From positions 19,531,614 through 19,595,613 of the forward strand of contig NC_134015.1 in NCBI RefSeq assembly GCF_040712315.1: a DNA stretch of 64,000 nt. Direction: 5' to 3'. Every line of letters starts with the position of its first letter. The first letter of the stretch is position 1. This document shows, in pieces, positions 46,866 to 59,474 of this stretch. This DNA comes from Castanea sativa (Eukaryota; Streptophyta; Magnoliopsida; Fagales; Fagaceae). Position numbers and translations under genes: made by a program. The notes under the pieces are model-generated. The model was not told the DNA's origin and made no database searches. It worked only from the letters and a program-made list of their open reading frames with translations.

Positions 46866-47136
46866 GGATTTTAAAGCGGTTCTATATACGCTAATACTAA
46901 AACGCTACAATAAAGCTTTTTTTAGGTGCTAGAATCATAGACTAAAAAAATTCCCACCAAAATTTTCCAACCCCCAAAACCAAAAAACACTCCCACATTG
47001 GATTTTGAAGCGGTTCTATATACGCTACTGCTAAAATGCTACAATAAAGATTTTTTTTAGGCGCTAAAATTCATAAACTTAAAAAATTCCCACCAAAATT
47101 TTCCAACCCCCCAAACCAAAAAAACACTCCAACATT
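46866..47136 (+). repeat. Tandem duplication of about 135 bp
   Basis: GGATTTT(A/G)AAGCGGTTCTATA starts at 46866 and again at 47001. Both copies run through AATTCCCACCAAAATTTTCC and end in AACACTCC-ACATT. No gene. Confidence 0.85.
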
Positions 47137-47371
47137 CCACGTTCAAATTTTTTAAAAAAAAATTTAAAAAAAAAACCAAATCTTTAATTTCACTTTCCCT
47201 AGTATTCAACCCCAATTTCATCTCTCATCAAAGATTCTCTCACACTCAGACATACCCACAAGTACCATACACCACCATTGTTGCCCACCTCTACCACTAC
47301 TTCGTGTCTCCCCACATGAGCTTTGTCCCCAAAAGGAGAGACTGCCCCACCCTAATTTCTCCCTTCCCTCC

Positions 47372-47374
<3 letters not shown>

Positions 47375-47428
<54 letters not shown>
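47375..47428. repeat. (TC)n microsatellite
   Basis: About 54 bp of uninterrupted TC. Confidence 0.95.
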
Positions 47429-47433
<5 letters not shown>

Positions 47434-47772
47434 TTCAATGCTCTATTATCATTTTAGACGCTCTCTCACTTTATTACTCTTATCTCAACATTCTTAGTTT
47501 CCACTTTATATGTTTCCTACATTTGAGAGAAGAAGTAGATATTTTTGGTTAATTTTATACTTAATTCTAATTTTTGCATTCAAATTAGGGGTGTCCATGA
47601 ATCGGTTTGGTTCGAGTTTGTGCTCAACCTGGAACCAACCTGATCTAGTTAGGTGGCAAGGCGAGGGTTCCCACTGCCGATTGTGAAAACCACAGGTCAA
47701 GTCAGATCAGGTTGGGGTGCACAACGGTCGGATTCGACTTCGACCAAAAAGACCACTACAACAAAATGTATT

Positions 47773-48270
47773 TTTAGCGACGAAAATTAGTGAGGAAATA
47801 TTTTTCGTCGCTAAAAATACAGATTTAGCGACGAAATATAAGTTTCGTCGCTAATAATGAAAAAAATATATAACATTTAGCGACGAAAAATAAGTTTCGT
47901 CACTATTGTGATCTGAAAAATGGGCGCTAGTAGGGAAAAATTTGTCGCGAATTGAATTAATCTATAGCGACGAAAAATAATCATCGCTAAAAATAATCAT
48001 GGTTTTTCGTTTCACAATTTTAACGACGAAATCATAATTTGTCACTAAAAGTATGTTATAGCAACGAAATCTGAATTTCGTCACTAAAAATTCTAACAAA
48101 ATCTGGGGTTTTTAGTGACGAAATTAAAATTCGTCGCTAAAGGTGTGTTATAGCGATGAAATTAAAAGTCATCGCTAAAATGGTAAGAAATTTTGGCCCT
48201 TTTTGTGACGAAACCAAAATTCGTCGCTAGAAGTGGGCAATAGCGACGAAAACATTTCGTCACTAAAGAT
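47773..48270. repeat. Left subterminal repeat array of the CACTA element
   Basis: At least a dozen copies of the 12-13 bp motif (T)TTAGCGACGAAA or its reverse complement TTTCGTCGCTAAA, some as adjacent inverted pairs. Confidence 0.9.
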
Positions 48271-48408
48271 TGCCTATTTATATACCATTTCAGTTTTTTA
48301 GTCCCCTGGCTCTCTAAAATTTTGCCGTCACTCTCACTCTCACTCTCACTCTCTCTTTGCCGTTCACTGCGCCATCAAGCTTTTCCTCCGTCGTCAAGCT
48401 TCGCCGCC

Positions 48409-48474
48409 GTCAACATCACTCTCGATGTCGATCTCTCCCTCAAGAACCCAAACAAGGCCGGCTCATCGGCGATT
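48409..48474 (+). pseudogene. Captured LEA_2 / NDR1-HIN1-like gene fragment
   Basis: The frame reads VNITLDVDLSLKNPNKAGSS. This matches the start of the LEA_2 domain (pattern VNVTLxVDxSxxNPNKA) found in LEA14 and NDR1/HIN1-like proteins. Only about 20 codons are present and no membrane anchor precedes them, so it is a fragment inside the CACTA element. It is followed at once by the PWWP fragment. Confidence 0.65.
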
Positions 48475-48504
48475 CGATTTTGCTTGGGTAAGGTTTTCGA
48501 GTCC

Positions 48505-48614
48505 GATGGGGCCGAGCCAGAGAAAAGGCTCCAGTAAAGCGGCAGCGGCAGCAATGAAAGGTTGGTGATCTTGTGCTCGCTAAAGACAAGGACTTCCCTG
48601 CCTGGCCTGCCAAG
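48505..48614 (+). pseudogene. Captured first exon of a HUA2-like PWWP-domain gene
   Basis: ATG at 48505 opens GPSQRKGSSKAAAAAMKG; after a frame change near 48560 it reads VGDLVLAKDKDFPAWPAK. That is the beginning of the PWWP domain of HUA2/HULK-type transcription regulators (pattern VGDLVLAKVKGFPAWPA). It stops at AAG followed by GTATAA, a plausible splice donor, so the piece looks like exon 1 with its intron border, captured at the DNA level. The glycine before FPAWPA is aspartate here. Confidence 0.75.
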
Positions 48615-49399
48615 GTATAAAGTTTTGATCTTTATTGTTATTTGTTGGTTTTTCTTCGTTTTTTGGTGGTTTCTCTGTTGAATGGATTTGCTTTAGTTAG
48701 GGTTTCGGATAGCGTGTGAATGTATTCTATGATTTTGTGTTCGATTACTAGTGTGGAGTTTCTCTGTCACCAACTTTTTCTTCATAAAAAATAAATAAAT
48801 TCAAGTGAAAGAGTTTACTTCAAGTGTTTTACTTTTAACCTCTAATGCTAAGCAAGTAAGCATTTGTATAAAACTTCAAATTCCAACAACATCCAGTACA
48901 AAGAGGAAAAGAATTAATAAAAAAAAAGGATTGCAAATAGTTCTGGGCAAATAATTTTAACTAAATCCAGTCAAAAATCTCTTTCTACCGTTTATTTAGT
49001 AAAAAAAATGGATCGAATTTAATTGGTGGATAGTGCAGAAGATTGTTTTCCACTATGCTGATACTGCAAAATTCTGTTAAGATGTGAAGCCAGGGCCAAA
49101 AGGAAAAAAAAAATTAACAAATTAAAGAAAAATAAAAGTGGAGTGTGAGACTACGTATTAGTCAAGCTCCTCCGTGAAATTCTTAAACTTTTCATTTTAA
49201 ATTGATGGCAAAAGTACCAAACATCCAAACCCATGTCTTCAATTTTGTTTTATGCAAGTCATTCATGAAGATACGAATAAAGTCCCAATGGACTTTTACT
49301 TATAAAGATAAATATTACTTATTTGGCTCATCTTTGTGGCTCTTTTCCCATTGGGTGATTTTAGAAATATATATATGATTTTTTTTTTTAAGTCTCTTA

Positions 49400-49644
49400 A
49401 ATATTATCATGAGGGATATAGGAAAGATGGTGTGTGGGTGGGCCACGTACTATCTGGATATTCCTTGCCAATGGAAGACCCAAACCTGTCAAAAGTAGAA
49501 ACAAAGTCAAAAGAAATTGGTGGGACTTGGAAAGAATCAATTAAAGCTTCATTTGAGGCCACAAAATTGGCTTTCCCTGGTGGAGAAATTCCAGCTCATC
49601 TTGGATGTATTGGTAATGCTAAAATTGCATTTGGTGGTTTCTGA
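49400..49644 (+). pseudogene. Unidentified captured coding fragment
   Basis: An open stretch of about 80 codons with normal protein-like composition (YHEGYRKDGVWVGHVLSGYS; GTWKESIKASFEATKLAF; AHLGCIGNAKIAFGGF) ends at TGA 49642. I cannot name the family. Its position inside the CACTA, next to other captured pieces, suggests a host gene exon. Confidence 0.4.
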
Positions 49645-49850
49645 GATCTAAAACTATAACCAGAAGCTTGAAACTTTAATGTAGTTGCTGCATACTGAAA
49701 GTTAACGTTATTGACTCATTATTAGAACACATGTAAATCACAATTTATTAATTTTTATGTCTTATTTGCATATTGAAATCAGTGTCAGCTAAATTACTAT
49801 TGCTTTACTTTATTGACATGCAATCTTTCTGATTTTAAAATAAATAAAAT

Positions 49851-49853
<3 letters not shown>

Positions 49854-49908
<55 letters not shown>
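49854..49908. repeat. (TA)n microsatellite
   Basis: About 54 bp of TA repeat inside the CACTA element. Confidence 0.95.
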
Positions 49909-49909
<1 letters not shown>

Positions 49910-50465
49910 ATTTGAATGAACATATCAACTAATTGTTTGCAATTAAAAAAAGTGCAAGTATTGGGTAATCTCAATTTGAAAAGGGGAAGATTTTTTTCAT
50001 TTGCATTTTAAACAGTTGTTTTTTCACAGACTTTTTCTTTAATCAAATCCCTTTAATTCTTTTATGGATAATCTAGGATGGATAATTTCAGATGGATCTA
50101 TTAGGGCTGGTTTAGAGCATACATTCTTTGCTTGGAAGAAGTCAAATTCTAACATCAAAAGAAACTGAGGCACTAGGACTACATGGAACAATGGTATTGC
50201 TGGATGGAGGTTTGATTCTCATGCTCGCTTTGTTACTCATTTCACTATTCTGAATGAATTGAGTTGAGTATTTAACCTGTCAGTCTTACTTATAGTAACC
50301 ATACAGTGTTTCACTATTTTGCATGTTGGTATTGTCCTGTGAACATTGTTTTTCACTCTAATTATTGTTACATCGTTAGCACCAGATGACAAAAGCCAAT
50401 CCTTATAAAAAATTAATTATCAAAAAGAAAACAGAACTCTCATAGTTCTTTTGAATGTGTTCCAG

Positions 50466-50529
50466 CTCACACCATTTGGAGAGGAACCATTGGCTCTTTT
50501 GGTTGCAATTACAAGAGAGTTTCTTTCAG
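50466..50529 (+). pseudogene. Possible captured internal exon
   Basis: A 64 bp segment encoding LTPFGEEPLALLVAITREFLS is bordered by an acceptor-like GTGTTCCAG and a donor-like GTATAG. The frame stays open on both sides for some distance. The source gene is unidentified. Confidence 0.35.
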
Positions 50530-51104
50530 GTATAGTCCCTTGTTGGATTTTATTTTCTGTTACTAAAAATGGCTTTATTACTAATATTGGAGGGTACAAT
50601 GAGAACATGAATTGTTTTTATGTTACCAGAACCCCATCTCCCCCTTCCCACAAAAAGAGGCCTTCTTATGTCACGATGTAGTGGCTCCCTTTGTTATTTT
50701 GTGGGTACCAAGTGAAGCCTCCAAGGCTTCATTTACAGGAGGACAAGAACTCAAATTTATTAAAAATTTTAGTTTTAAAACATATTAATTCTAAAAGAAG
50801 GCCACCTACTTTATGTGCATGTCTTTGCTATAGGGTTTATTTGGATTAAGCGGTCTTAGAAAAAAGTGACTTTAGTACATGTTGTTCTGGCCCTTCTGGG
50901 TGGGTGGTGAATGAAGAATCCTAGTTGTTTGTCCATGATGGCACGACAAAATCCAGGGAAGTGCTCAATAATCTATTAGTATGCCAATTGTTTGGAAATT
51001 TGAGCTTTTTTAAAAACATTAATTTTGGTAAGACCTTTTATAACAAATCTGTCACTTCTCTAAGATATGGCTCTACATTAGAATTTTCTATTAACTGCAT
51101 TGGT

Positions 51105-51310
51105 GACTAAATTCGGTCCATTGGGTTCATTTTGTCTATTCGGACCAATTCAGCCACTTCGGTCCAATTCAGAATATTTGGTCCATTTTGGCCTATTAAG
51201 TCCACTTTGATCTATTAGGTAATTTTCCTCCATTTTGGTCTATTAGTTTCACTTCGGTCCATCCGGTCTAGTTTGGTCTATTTGGTCCTTTTCAGTCCAT
51301 TTCAATTCAT
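51105..51310. repeat. Degenerate TCGGTCCATT-type minisatellite
   Basis: Repeats of about 10-20 bp with a core TTCGGTCCAATT / TTTGGTCTATT run for about 200 bp within the CACTA interior. Confidence 0.7.
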
Positions 51311-52119
51311 TTTAGACTAATTGGGCTTTAAATGATTCTTTTTGTAGGTTACCTTCTCATTTTTGGACTAAAAAAAAAAAGATTTATTTTTAATTTTAAA
51401 ATTTTGTGTTAAAAAGTATAAAATTTTATTTTACTTGGACTAAACTCTTTAGTTTTGGCCTAAAAAGTAAAAATAAAATAAACATTAAAAATTATAGATA
51501 TGAGCCCTAAAAAACCAATATGAAAAGCATTTAATGCATTTTAGTATTTTATTTTAGCATTTGACCTGCACTACATGGTGTGACTACTTTTTTTAATGCA
51601 TTATTCGAAAGTAATTGTATTATATTACACTCGAAAATCTATATTTGTTTTCTACAACTTATACATTAGGAGTAGTGATTTTAATTAATTGGTGTGGCTA
51701 CTCTTAATGCATTGTAAGAAATGTTTCTTATAACATAGTTAATGTTTTTACTTTATGATTTTAATGTAGTATTGTTTTTATATTTGTGCAGATTTCTTAT
51801 TGGTGGCTTTAGGGGATTTACTTTTTGCATTACTTGAAGACATTTGAGGAAATCTTCTGTTGGTTCTAATTATATTATGCTACACTTTTTGTATTATTAT
51901 AAAATATCTTGTATTATTGTATGTGTTGCAGACAATTATTGTATGGAAGAAGTTTGAATTGGATACTTGTTTTATTTTTTACTTGTGGAATGTATGAATC
52001 GTTTTTTTTATAAATGTGTTGTTAAAATAAATGTGTTATTCAAATGTGATGTTTTAATAATCTAATGACAGGTTAAAGGTTAATATCAAAGCCATGAAAA
52101 AAATAAAAACAAAAAATAA

Positions 52120-52625
52120 GCTTTAGCGACGAATTTTTTCATAACAAATATAGCAACAAAAAATTGTTTTAGTGACGAAATATTTTGTCACTAAATGTAG
52201 CATAATTTTGTAAGAAATGGTTTTAGTGACGAAAATTTTTGTCGCTATATGTGCTTGGATTTTTTTAAAAATAGTTTTAGTGACGAATTTTTTCGTCACT
52301 ATATATACTCGAAAATAGTTTTAGTGACGAAATTGTTCGTCACTAAATATGATTTAATAAACTGAAGTGTTTTTAGTGAAGAAATATATTTGTCACTGAA
52401 TAGTGTTTTTAGCGAGGAAAACATTTAGCGACGAAACGTTTTCGTCGCTAAAAGTTTTTTCTTTTTAAAACAAATCGGACTTTTAGTGACGAAATTTTTC
52501 GTCGCTAGGACTTTTAGCGACGGGGTTTCAGCGACGAAATGAGTTTCGTCGCTAAAAGTTCGATTTCGTCGCTAAAGGTTCTTAGTGACGAATATTTGGA
52601 CTTTTAGTGACGAATTTTTTCCTCA
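52120..52625. repeat. Right subterminal repeat array of the CACTA element
   Basis: Mirror of 47773-48270: many TTTTAGTGACGAAA / TTTCGTCGCTAAA copies, densest at 52415-52570. Confidence 0.9.
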
Positions 52626-53371
52626 CTGAAAATACATTTTGTTGTAGTGGACAAAGATCAAAGACCAAATATTTCATAAATTTGAAAGAACAAATCTACA
52701 AACCCAAACACCACAAATCCAAAGAACACAAATAGAAATAGAGAGATGATAGTAAATCTGAACTTGCATGAGACTGAAACAAAGAAATAAAGAAAGAAAA
52801 TTACTGAAAACTACAATCTTGACTCGCGAATCAGAGATGGTGAATGGTAGAGATCGCAGATTAAGGATGGTGAATGGAAGAGAATCGTAGATTGTTGCTG
52901 TTGAGATATCAATGCAGATCTACGATGATGGAGCGTAGATTAGCAGTGATGGAGGTTGAAAGCTCGATGATGTTGAGATATCAATGTAAATCGACACATA
53001 TCGATGATGTTGAGAGATCAAGAGAGTGAGAAAGAGCCTAAGACTGAGAAAGAATGAAAGAACTGAGAAACTAACTAAACACTGAGCACTGAAGGTTATA
53101 TATCACGGTCGGTTCAGGTGGATCGGGTTTTGGAAGGGAAGACCCACTACTCGACCTGCCGGAATCGGTTCAGGATGGCAGGAACCCGTTACCGACCACC
53201 AAGTAGTCGGGTTGGACAGCGGACGGTTCGAGTTTGGTCGGTTTGGCCGGGTGGGTCGGGTCTTCAATTTTGTTGGACAAGCCTAATTCAAATACATAAA
53301 TAATTAAAAATGATGCGCCTCATCAACAAATCATAAAACATAGAAATCATTTCTATCCTAGAATATAAGAA

Positions 53372-54303
53372 GGATAATTCCAAAAAATTACCCTACGATT
53401 TAAGCTAATACTAACCTAGTCCAAGACTTTTAAAAAGTGACCAAGTTCATCCCTTAACAAAATTTGGTTTTGAATGCCATTTATTTTTCTCACCTTCTCC
53501 TATCTCTTCTTTCTTCTCTCTTCTCTCTTCTTAGACCCTTCTCTTCTCTCTTCCAGACCTCTTTTCCTATCTCATCTCTTTCTCTCTCTCACCTGGCTAA
53601 AGATTCCCTCTCTCAAGCTTTTGGTGTTGCTCAGCCATGGAAGAGAAGGTTTGTATATTTGTTTCTAGGTTTGGGTTTGGGTTTGTGTTTGTGTACCAAA
53701 CGTCTAGTATACATTTAGCGGAGACCCACAGGCTTTGCCACCACCATAGGCGAAGAATCATGTCGGCAACGCCGCCACGAGTGGCTTTTTCTTCTATCTC
53801 TATTCTATTTTCATTTATTTATTTCTTCTTCTTTTGGTTTGGATCTTGGCAGATTTAGGGATTGGGTTTTCTTATGTTGATAAGGATTTGATGATTTTTT
53901 ATTTGGGTTTGAAAGGTGGTGTTTTGGGGTGTAGTCATTTGTGAATTTGTGAGTATTTTTTGATTTGGGGTTTGTCTCAAAATGGGTCTAAGAAGGTGTT
54001 TTTGATGGTGTTATAATCTGGGATGTACAACTCATAATTCTCTGTTTGTTTTTTTTTTTTTCTTCTTTTTAGGAATTCTGTGTTGGTTTCATTTTGTGTG
54101 TGCATTGATGGGTTCATTTGGTTTTGTATAAGTGAAGAATTTTCTTTTTGTTTTAATTATCATGAATCTGTGTATGAATTATTGGGATGTCTAATAGTGT
54201 TTAGGGACCAATTAGTTTAGAGACCAAATTGGCCATTTTTGAAATCTATTGGACCTACTTGGCATTAGCCCAAACCTCAGGGTGGTTTATTCGAATTTAC
54301 CCC
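53372..54303. mobile_element. Mutator-like element, 932 bp
   Basis: A perfect 9 bp duplication, ATATAAGAA, lies at 53363-53371 and 54304-54312. Left end GGATAATTCCAAAAAATTACC; right end reverse-complements to GGGGTAAATTCGAATAAACC, and the arms continue as inverted copies for about 80 bp. The interior has a CT-rich tract and a short open stretch (53637-53858), possibly a captured piece, with no recognised domain. End sequence and layout resemble the element at 16858-18427. Confidence 0.85.
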
Positions 54304-54312
54304 ATATAAGAA

Positions 54313-57300
54313 TTAATTTGAATACATATAAATAAAAATACTATTTTATCTAGAAAGTTTTATTTTATCACTAAATTAAATTAAAATAATTTATTTAACA
54401 CATGATCATAACATTATCTCTTATCAGACTTTTTTTTTTCTTTTTCTCTTTGTTAGTAAAAAAAAAAAATTCTAATATTTTATATATTTGCATATATATT
54501 TTTTTTTTTGTAACGTTGAAATATTCAAGTTGTTTTTTTATTAAAGCAGCCAGTAGAAGGGTGTAATTTAAAATTTAATCTACATTTAATCATGGATAAA
54601 TGCATGGTGTTGTGGCATTGGCTTTATCCAATTTCTTTGAGAGGATTTGGACTAAGTCTAAGTGCCCATAATACAAGCTATCAGTAAAGACGTCCAATCT
54701 CTATTATTGAATATTCCATGGAGATGATGCAATGTATTCCCATCAAAGCTGCAAGTTGATGGGATGAGAACTAGTATTATTTCGAAGGAACGTCTTCTTT
54801 CAGTCCTAACTCATACTACTTAATAACCCAGGTGCTACCAGATGTGGATGGTATTTGACTTGCTCTTAATAAGGGACAACCTAGAGTGTGGCACTAGTGG
54901 ACTGCTTTGAGGAAACAAACTATTTCTTAATGAATAATGACACATAAATGTGTGTCCCATTCATGACTATGGAAACACGGAACCAACCAAAACTCATGTT
55001 AACGCATGGTACTATTTGGATCTAGACTGTAAAGTGAAAAACTTAGTTCTGTTGGGTAGTACAGCAGTCATCCTACTTTAACATTTAAATCGAGTGGAGT
55101 TCTGTTAAAAAAATTAATTAATTTTTTAAAAAAACTATTTTTAATATCTACTTGTTGGTCTTTCATTTAATTTTCTAACCTACACATTAAATATTTATTC
55201 TCTTAACTAACCTTTGTCAAAAGAATAGCTTGAGTAAATAAGTCCAAGTGTTGTAAGTTGGGGTAAAATATAAGTACAGTTACTTAGTAAGTTTAGGTTT
55301 TCTAATTAAATTTAACCATGTAAATGCAATGACCAATAAATCTTATGATTGAATTCAGTTGTCCTTAATTAAAAGAGAAAAAGAATATAATTTTTTCATT
55401 AATTAGAGTTCACTGATAAAACTATGCTGCTATTATAATACAGAGAGAGAGATCTAGAGAGAGAGAGAGAGAGAGTCTTATGGTTGCTTACTTTGCCAAG
55501 AGGCTCCCCTTATTCTGTTTTTGTTCTTCATAGCATAGGTATCTATAATAATTCATTAAGTGATAAAAATTTATCATTTTTTATCGGGTTATACTTTTAT
55601 GCACGTTCCTAAACCCAATCTTATTGTCCCCCAGTTTTGTACTTTGCACTGTCCTGCAAAGCAACTCATTCACTCTCCAAACTCCAATTCTGGAATCAGC
55701 TAAACTTTAATGATCAAGATTGACATGCCAAAAGTTGGGCTCCATATCTTAAGGAACCATCATGCTCCAGCAAAGATACCATCTATTCAGCTACAAATAT
55801 AAAACAGCTAAAAGAATAGTACATTTGAGTGTGAGATAGAATTATATATGGGAAAGTAGTCATAGTGGAGACACGTGTGTGTGATGTGTCCCACTAAGAT
55901 AACTTTGCTTCTGTTCTTAGTCTCACTGAATTCATTATCCAAAAGAAATGTGTCATTGTAGAACTGAAGCAAAATTTTGGAGTTATGTGAAAGAATGATT
56001 GTTAATTAGAAATAAAATATGTGAAAGGCTTCATCATTATCTTTAGAATTAGAATGCCCTGAAACAAAGATTGGACCACGGCAGACTCCACCTTCAAGGA
56101 AACAGTGACATGAGGGACATCCATGCAGCAAAGCACTCAAAGATAAGCCAATTGAAATGACAATGAGTGTGGAGCTGTGTGGAGTAGCAATCTTTTGATT
56201 AAATTTTTCTGTTCATTTCTTTTTTGAAATTTTGATAAGCATATTCAAATTCATTCTGAAATTTCGATAACTTTTCATCCCTGTACCCAACTTTTTATTT
56301 AAAGCAGTATAGCCATAAAATGTGATACTGTCTTGGAATGTTAACATCAATATCGTTAAAATAGAAGATTGTGTGATGACATGGAGAATTACCCTATCAG
56401 CCTCTTATAGGATAGATTTTATGTTCTATAACAAAGCAAATGTTGTGTTCTGTATTATAGTGATAAAGAAAGGCAGAGAACGAATTTAATGGAAACTTCT
56501 TCATCTTTACACACAACTTTTCCTTAAAATAAACTTGAAAAAAGAAGAAAGTACGCGTGTTAAAGAGATACGAAACAATTCAAATGATGAATGGAGTTTC
56601 TAACTCACCCTTTTAGTAATGGTTATCCTTAAATAAGAAAATAAAAAATAAATAAAAAAATACATAGGAGAAGAAAAGTAGGAGAATTAACAAAGTTCAT
56701 CTTGATGGCCTATGTCTACATATTTACTATCCGGAATTGTATATTACAAAGTAAACCAATATAAGGGATAGGCTTAGTTGATAACTCTAAAACCACAATA
56801 ACCAATGGTATTACAAAACAATAATAGTGAATCTACAAAACAATGATCTACTTATTTATGCGAATATCCTAATATTCTATTGTCCACACCAGTTAAACTC
56901 AAAGATAGCCGGGGACCTGACTAAAACTTAAAGTTTGGAAGGAAAGTCTTCAATGTAGGGAAGATCTATCATGCCCATTAAATGAATTGAGACCCACCAA
57001 GAAATGCTTAAAACACATCACCATCGAAGAGAAAGAAGCCAGTGAATTAAGTGTACGATATGTATTAGAAAACCGAAAGAACTCAGACCTAAGAGTACGT
57101 GAGTAAGTGCGTATATCCAAACATGTATGCTTTGTAAAGCATGGAGCATGTCACCAATACAAAAATAGCGCGTGAGGGCTCTCCGAGCACATTGAGACGC
57201 TTGAAAGGTGTCTTCAAAGCATGAAGTAAAGAATACAACTACAAGAAAGCGCAGTATTGGGACTGAGAGAATGCGTAAGAACTTTAGAGACAGCGATTTT

Positions 57301-58553
57301 GAAAGGACCCGAATTCAAATATGAGGAGTCTGGCTGAAATGAGTAAGTGATGTCGTCATTGCATTGCTATGATCGAGCCAATTAAGTAGATGACATGACC
57401 CTGCTATTATCGAACCAATTATGTATATTTGATGCAATCTAAAAGGAAAATTAGGTATATTTGATTCCGAAGTTCATGCAAATAGTCAAGCATGACTGGC
57501 TAGCGAAGCAAGTGTGCATACAGAAGCAATGGATTTTTATTTAGAGTGGAGCTCAGCTGGTGGACCAAGATTTAGGTAAGGTAGGTCGTGTATTTATGAC
57601 CAAACTCTCTTTATGGATAAGCCCCTAAATTCCTTATCATAATTTTTTTTTTTTAAATTATACTTTTTTTTTTCACTTACATAATATATATTAGCCTCGT
57701 CACACACGCTTGGCATGTGTAATGAGACTCTTTTTTTAATTTTGAATTTAATTTAATTTTTCAATATAAATTTATCTATTGTTAATGAGGTTATGTAGAA
57801 AGAGATTTTTAAGAAACTAAAATTTAGGATTTAAAAAGGAAAAAACTATTGAGTTTAGTATGTGCTAGTTTTTAGGAAAAATATATATCAAACGTGCATG
57901 AAATATATTTAAATAGGAGAAGAGTGTATGCTAATTTTTAGGAAAAATATTTCTCTAGTAGGTTTTTTTTTTTAATTTTGTTGAATTACAATTTTAACCA
58001 TTTTTATTTTTTTAAGAATAATGATTATCTAATTAGATTAGGGGTATTTTTGACATTTTTGGAAGTATCATAACTAATTTTCTGAATCCTCTTAATATAT
58101 AAAGATAAATGATGATAATTGATAATATGCCCCCACCAAATTTAAAACAACATTTTGAATTGTAAATTACATCCAATTTCAATTTTAAATACCCACCTCT
58201 ATGTATCAAGCCTTTTATTTAGATTTTTTATTTATTTTCAAGGAAATGATAGTAGACTTTATTTATTGAAAACCATGGTGTACAATAAGAAAGAAAAAAA
58301 TAGAGGCATTGTTCTAACCAAATAGGTTTTCTCATTCTCTTTTGCAACACTAGCAAGAGTTAGAGCAGCACAATTACATTTTAAAGAAATACTAACAAAA
58401 AAAAATAGTACGAAAGCTTTAACAAATATTGGAAATATCATCTAAACCCCTAGCAGTTATCTATTTAGAATTTTCGTTGAGTTAGTTCTATATTCTTCTT
58501 CTATATATTCATATGGGAAACTTTAGGTATAATATTTTACCTGCAAAATATTA
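54313..58553. other. Gene-free stretch
   Basis: AT-rich intergenic DNA. No ORF with a recognisable domain on either strand. A (GA)n tract is at 55443-55476. A hairpin-like CACACGCTTGGCATGTG near 57706 resembles the 3' hairpin of the short Helitrons in units A and B, but the CTRR end is not preserved. Confidence 0.45.
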
Positions 58554-59303
58554 GGGCATGTTTCGTAAGAGGATTTAAATGCAATTTTTGTTTTGAAAAC
58601 CAGAAAAGTGGTGGGTTCCACACTTAAATATATTGTTTGGATGATGTTTTCTAAATACAGTTTTCATAATATTATTTCCTATTTTTCCTATTCAAAACAT
58701 GATTTTGAAAACCACTAAGAGAATGCTTTCGAGATACAAAAAATGTTTTTAATGGCATAGTTAAATTGAAATTTGTGAACTCCACAATATTGTCCAAACT
58801 CTTATATCTCTCAAATTAAGAGGCATATCTTTATCTTAAAAAAAAATTCTTAAACTTCAAATTTGAAGCTTATCAATATCCAAAAGAAAAAAGTACATGA
58901 GATCTATTCCCTTTTCGTTATCTTAAAAAATAAAGTAACCTATAGTTCTACACATTACTTTTTGTAGACTTTTTTATAAAAATAATTCAAAAATATAAAT
59001 GGTCTCCTAAACATTTTTGTTTTTTAGTATTTTGAAAATTTTTCATATAAATAAGAGCCAAACACATATAATGTAAAACAATTTGTAAAAAGTTAATAAA
59101 AAATCTCAAAAGTAGAAATGATCTCCCAAAAATCTTTTTTTATTTTCGTTTTCAGTATTTTGAAATTTTTTCTTAAAAGTGGGAGCCAAACATATATAAT
59201 GTAAAAATTATTATCTGAAAACTAGTTTCAAATTTATTTTTTTGAAAATTATTTTCATAATATTTTAAAAACAAAATTAAAAACTCTCTTTCCAAACATG
59301 CCC
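58554..59303. mobile_element. MITE-like element with GGGCATGTTT ends, 750 bp
   Basis: The left end GGGCATGTTTCG and right end CAAACATGCCC are inverted copies, each bordered by TA (ATTA left, TAAA right). The interior has paired GAAAACCA/TGGTTTTC-like and ATTTTGAAAA segments. A TA duplication would fit a mariner/Stowaway-type insertion, but a longer duplication could not be shown. Confidence 0.6.
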
Positions 59304-59428
59304 TAAATTTGTTTTGAATTTAAAGTCCAACAAGCCCTTTGGGTCATATGGTAGAAAAGTTTTATTACTCTAAAGAGTCTAAACAAATGTCTTCCTTCTC
59401 TTGCTTTACATACTCATATTTTATCCCC

Positions 59429-59474
<46 letters not shown>

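Larger units (their letters stand above)
47754..52649. mobile_element. CACTA (En/Spm) element, non-autonomous, 4896 bp
   Basis: It begins CACTACAACAAAATGTATTT and ends with the inverted copy of the same sequence. A perfect 3 bp duplication, GAC, is at 47751-47753 and 52650-52652. Subterminal zones at 47773-48270 and 52120-52625 are packed with copies of TTTAGCGACGAAA in both orientations, the typical transposase-binding array of the superfamily. No transposase was found inside. Instead it carries fragments that look like captured host gene exons (48409-48614, 49400-49644, 50466-50529). Confidence 0.95.
47586..53285. mobile_element. hAT-like non-autonomous element, interrupted by a CACTA element
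   Basis: A perfect 8 bp duplication, ATTCAAAT, lies at 47578-47585 and 53286-53293. The ends are TAGGGGTGTCC and, reverse-complemented, TAGGCTTGTCC, the usual form of hAT terminal repeats. Subterminal regions are GC-rich with repeated GGTTCGAGTTTG/CGGTTTGG-type motifs on both sides. Without the nested CACTA it is about 800 bp and has no transposase. Confidence 0.8.

Noticed and set aside
53118..53303. GC-rich ORF at the right end of the hAT element
   Set aside because: The sequence is subterminal repeat DNA of the element and has a counterpart on the left end.
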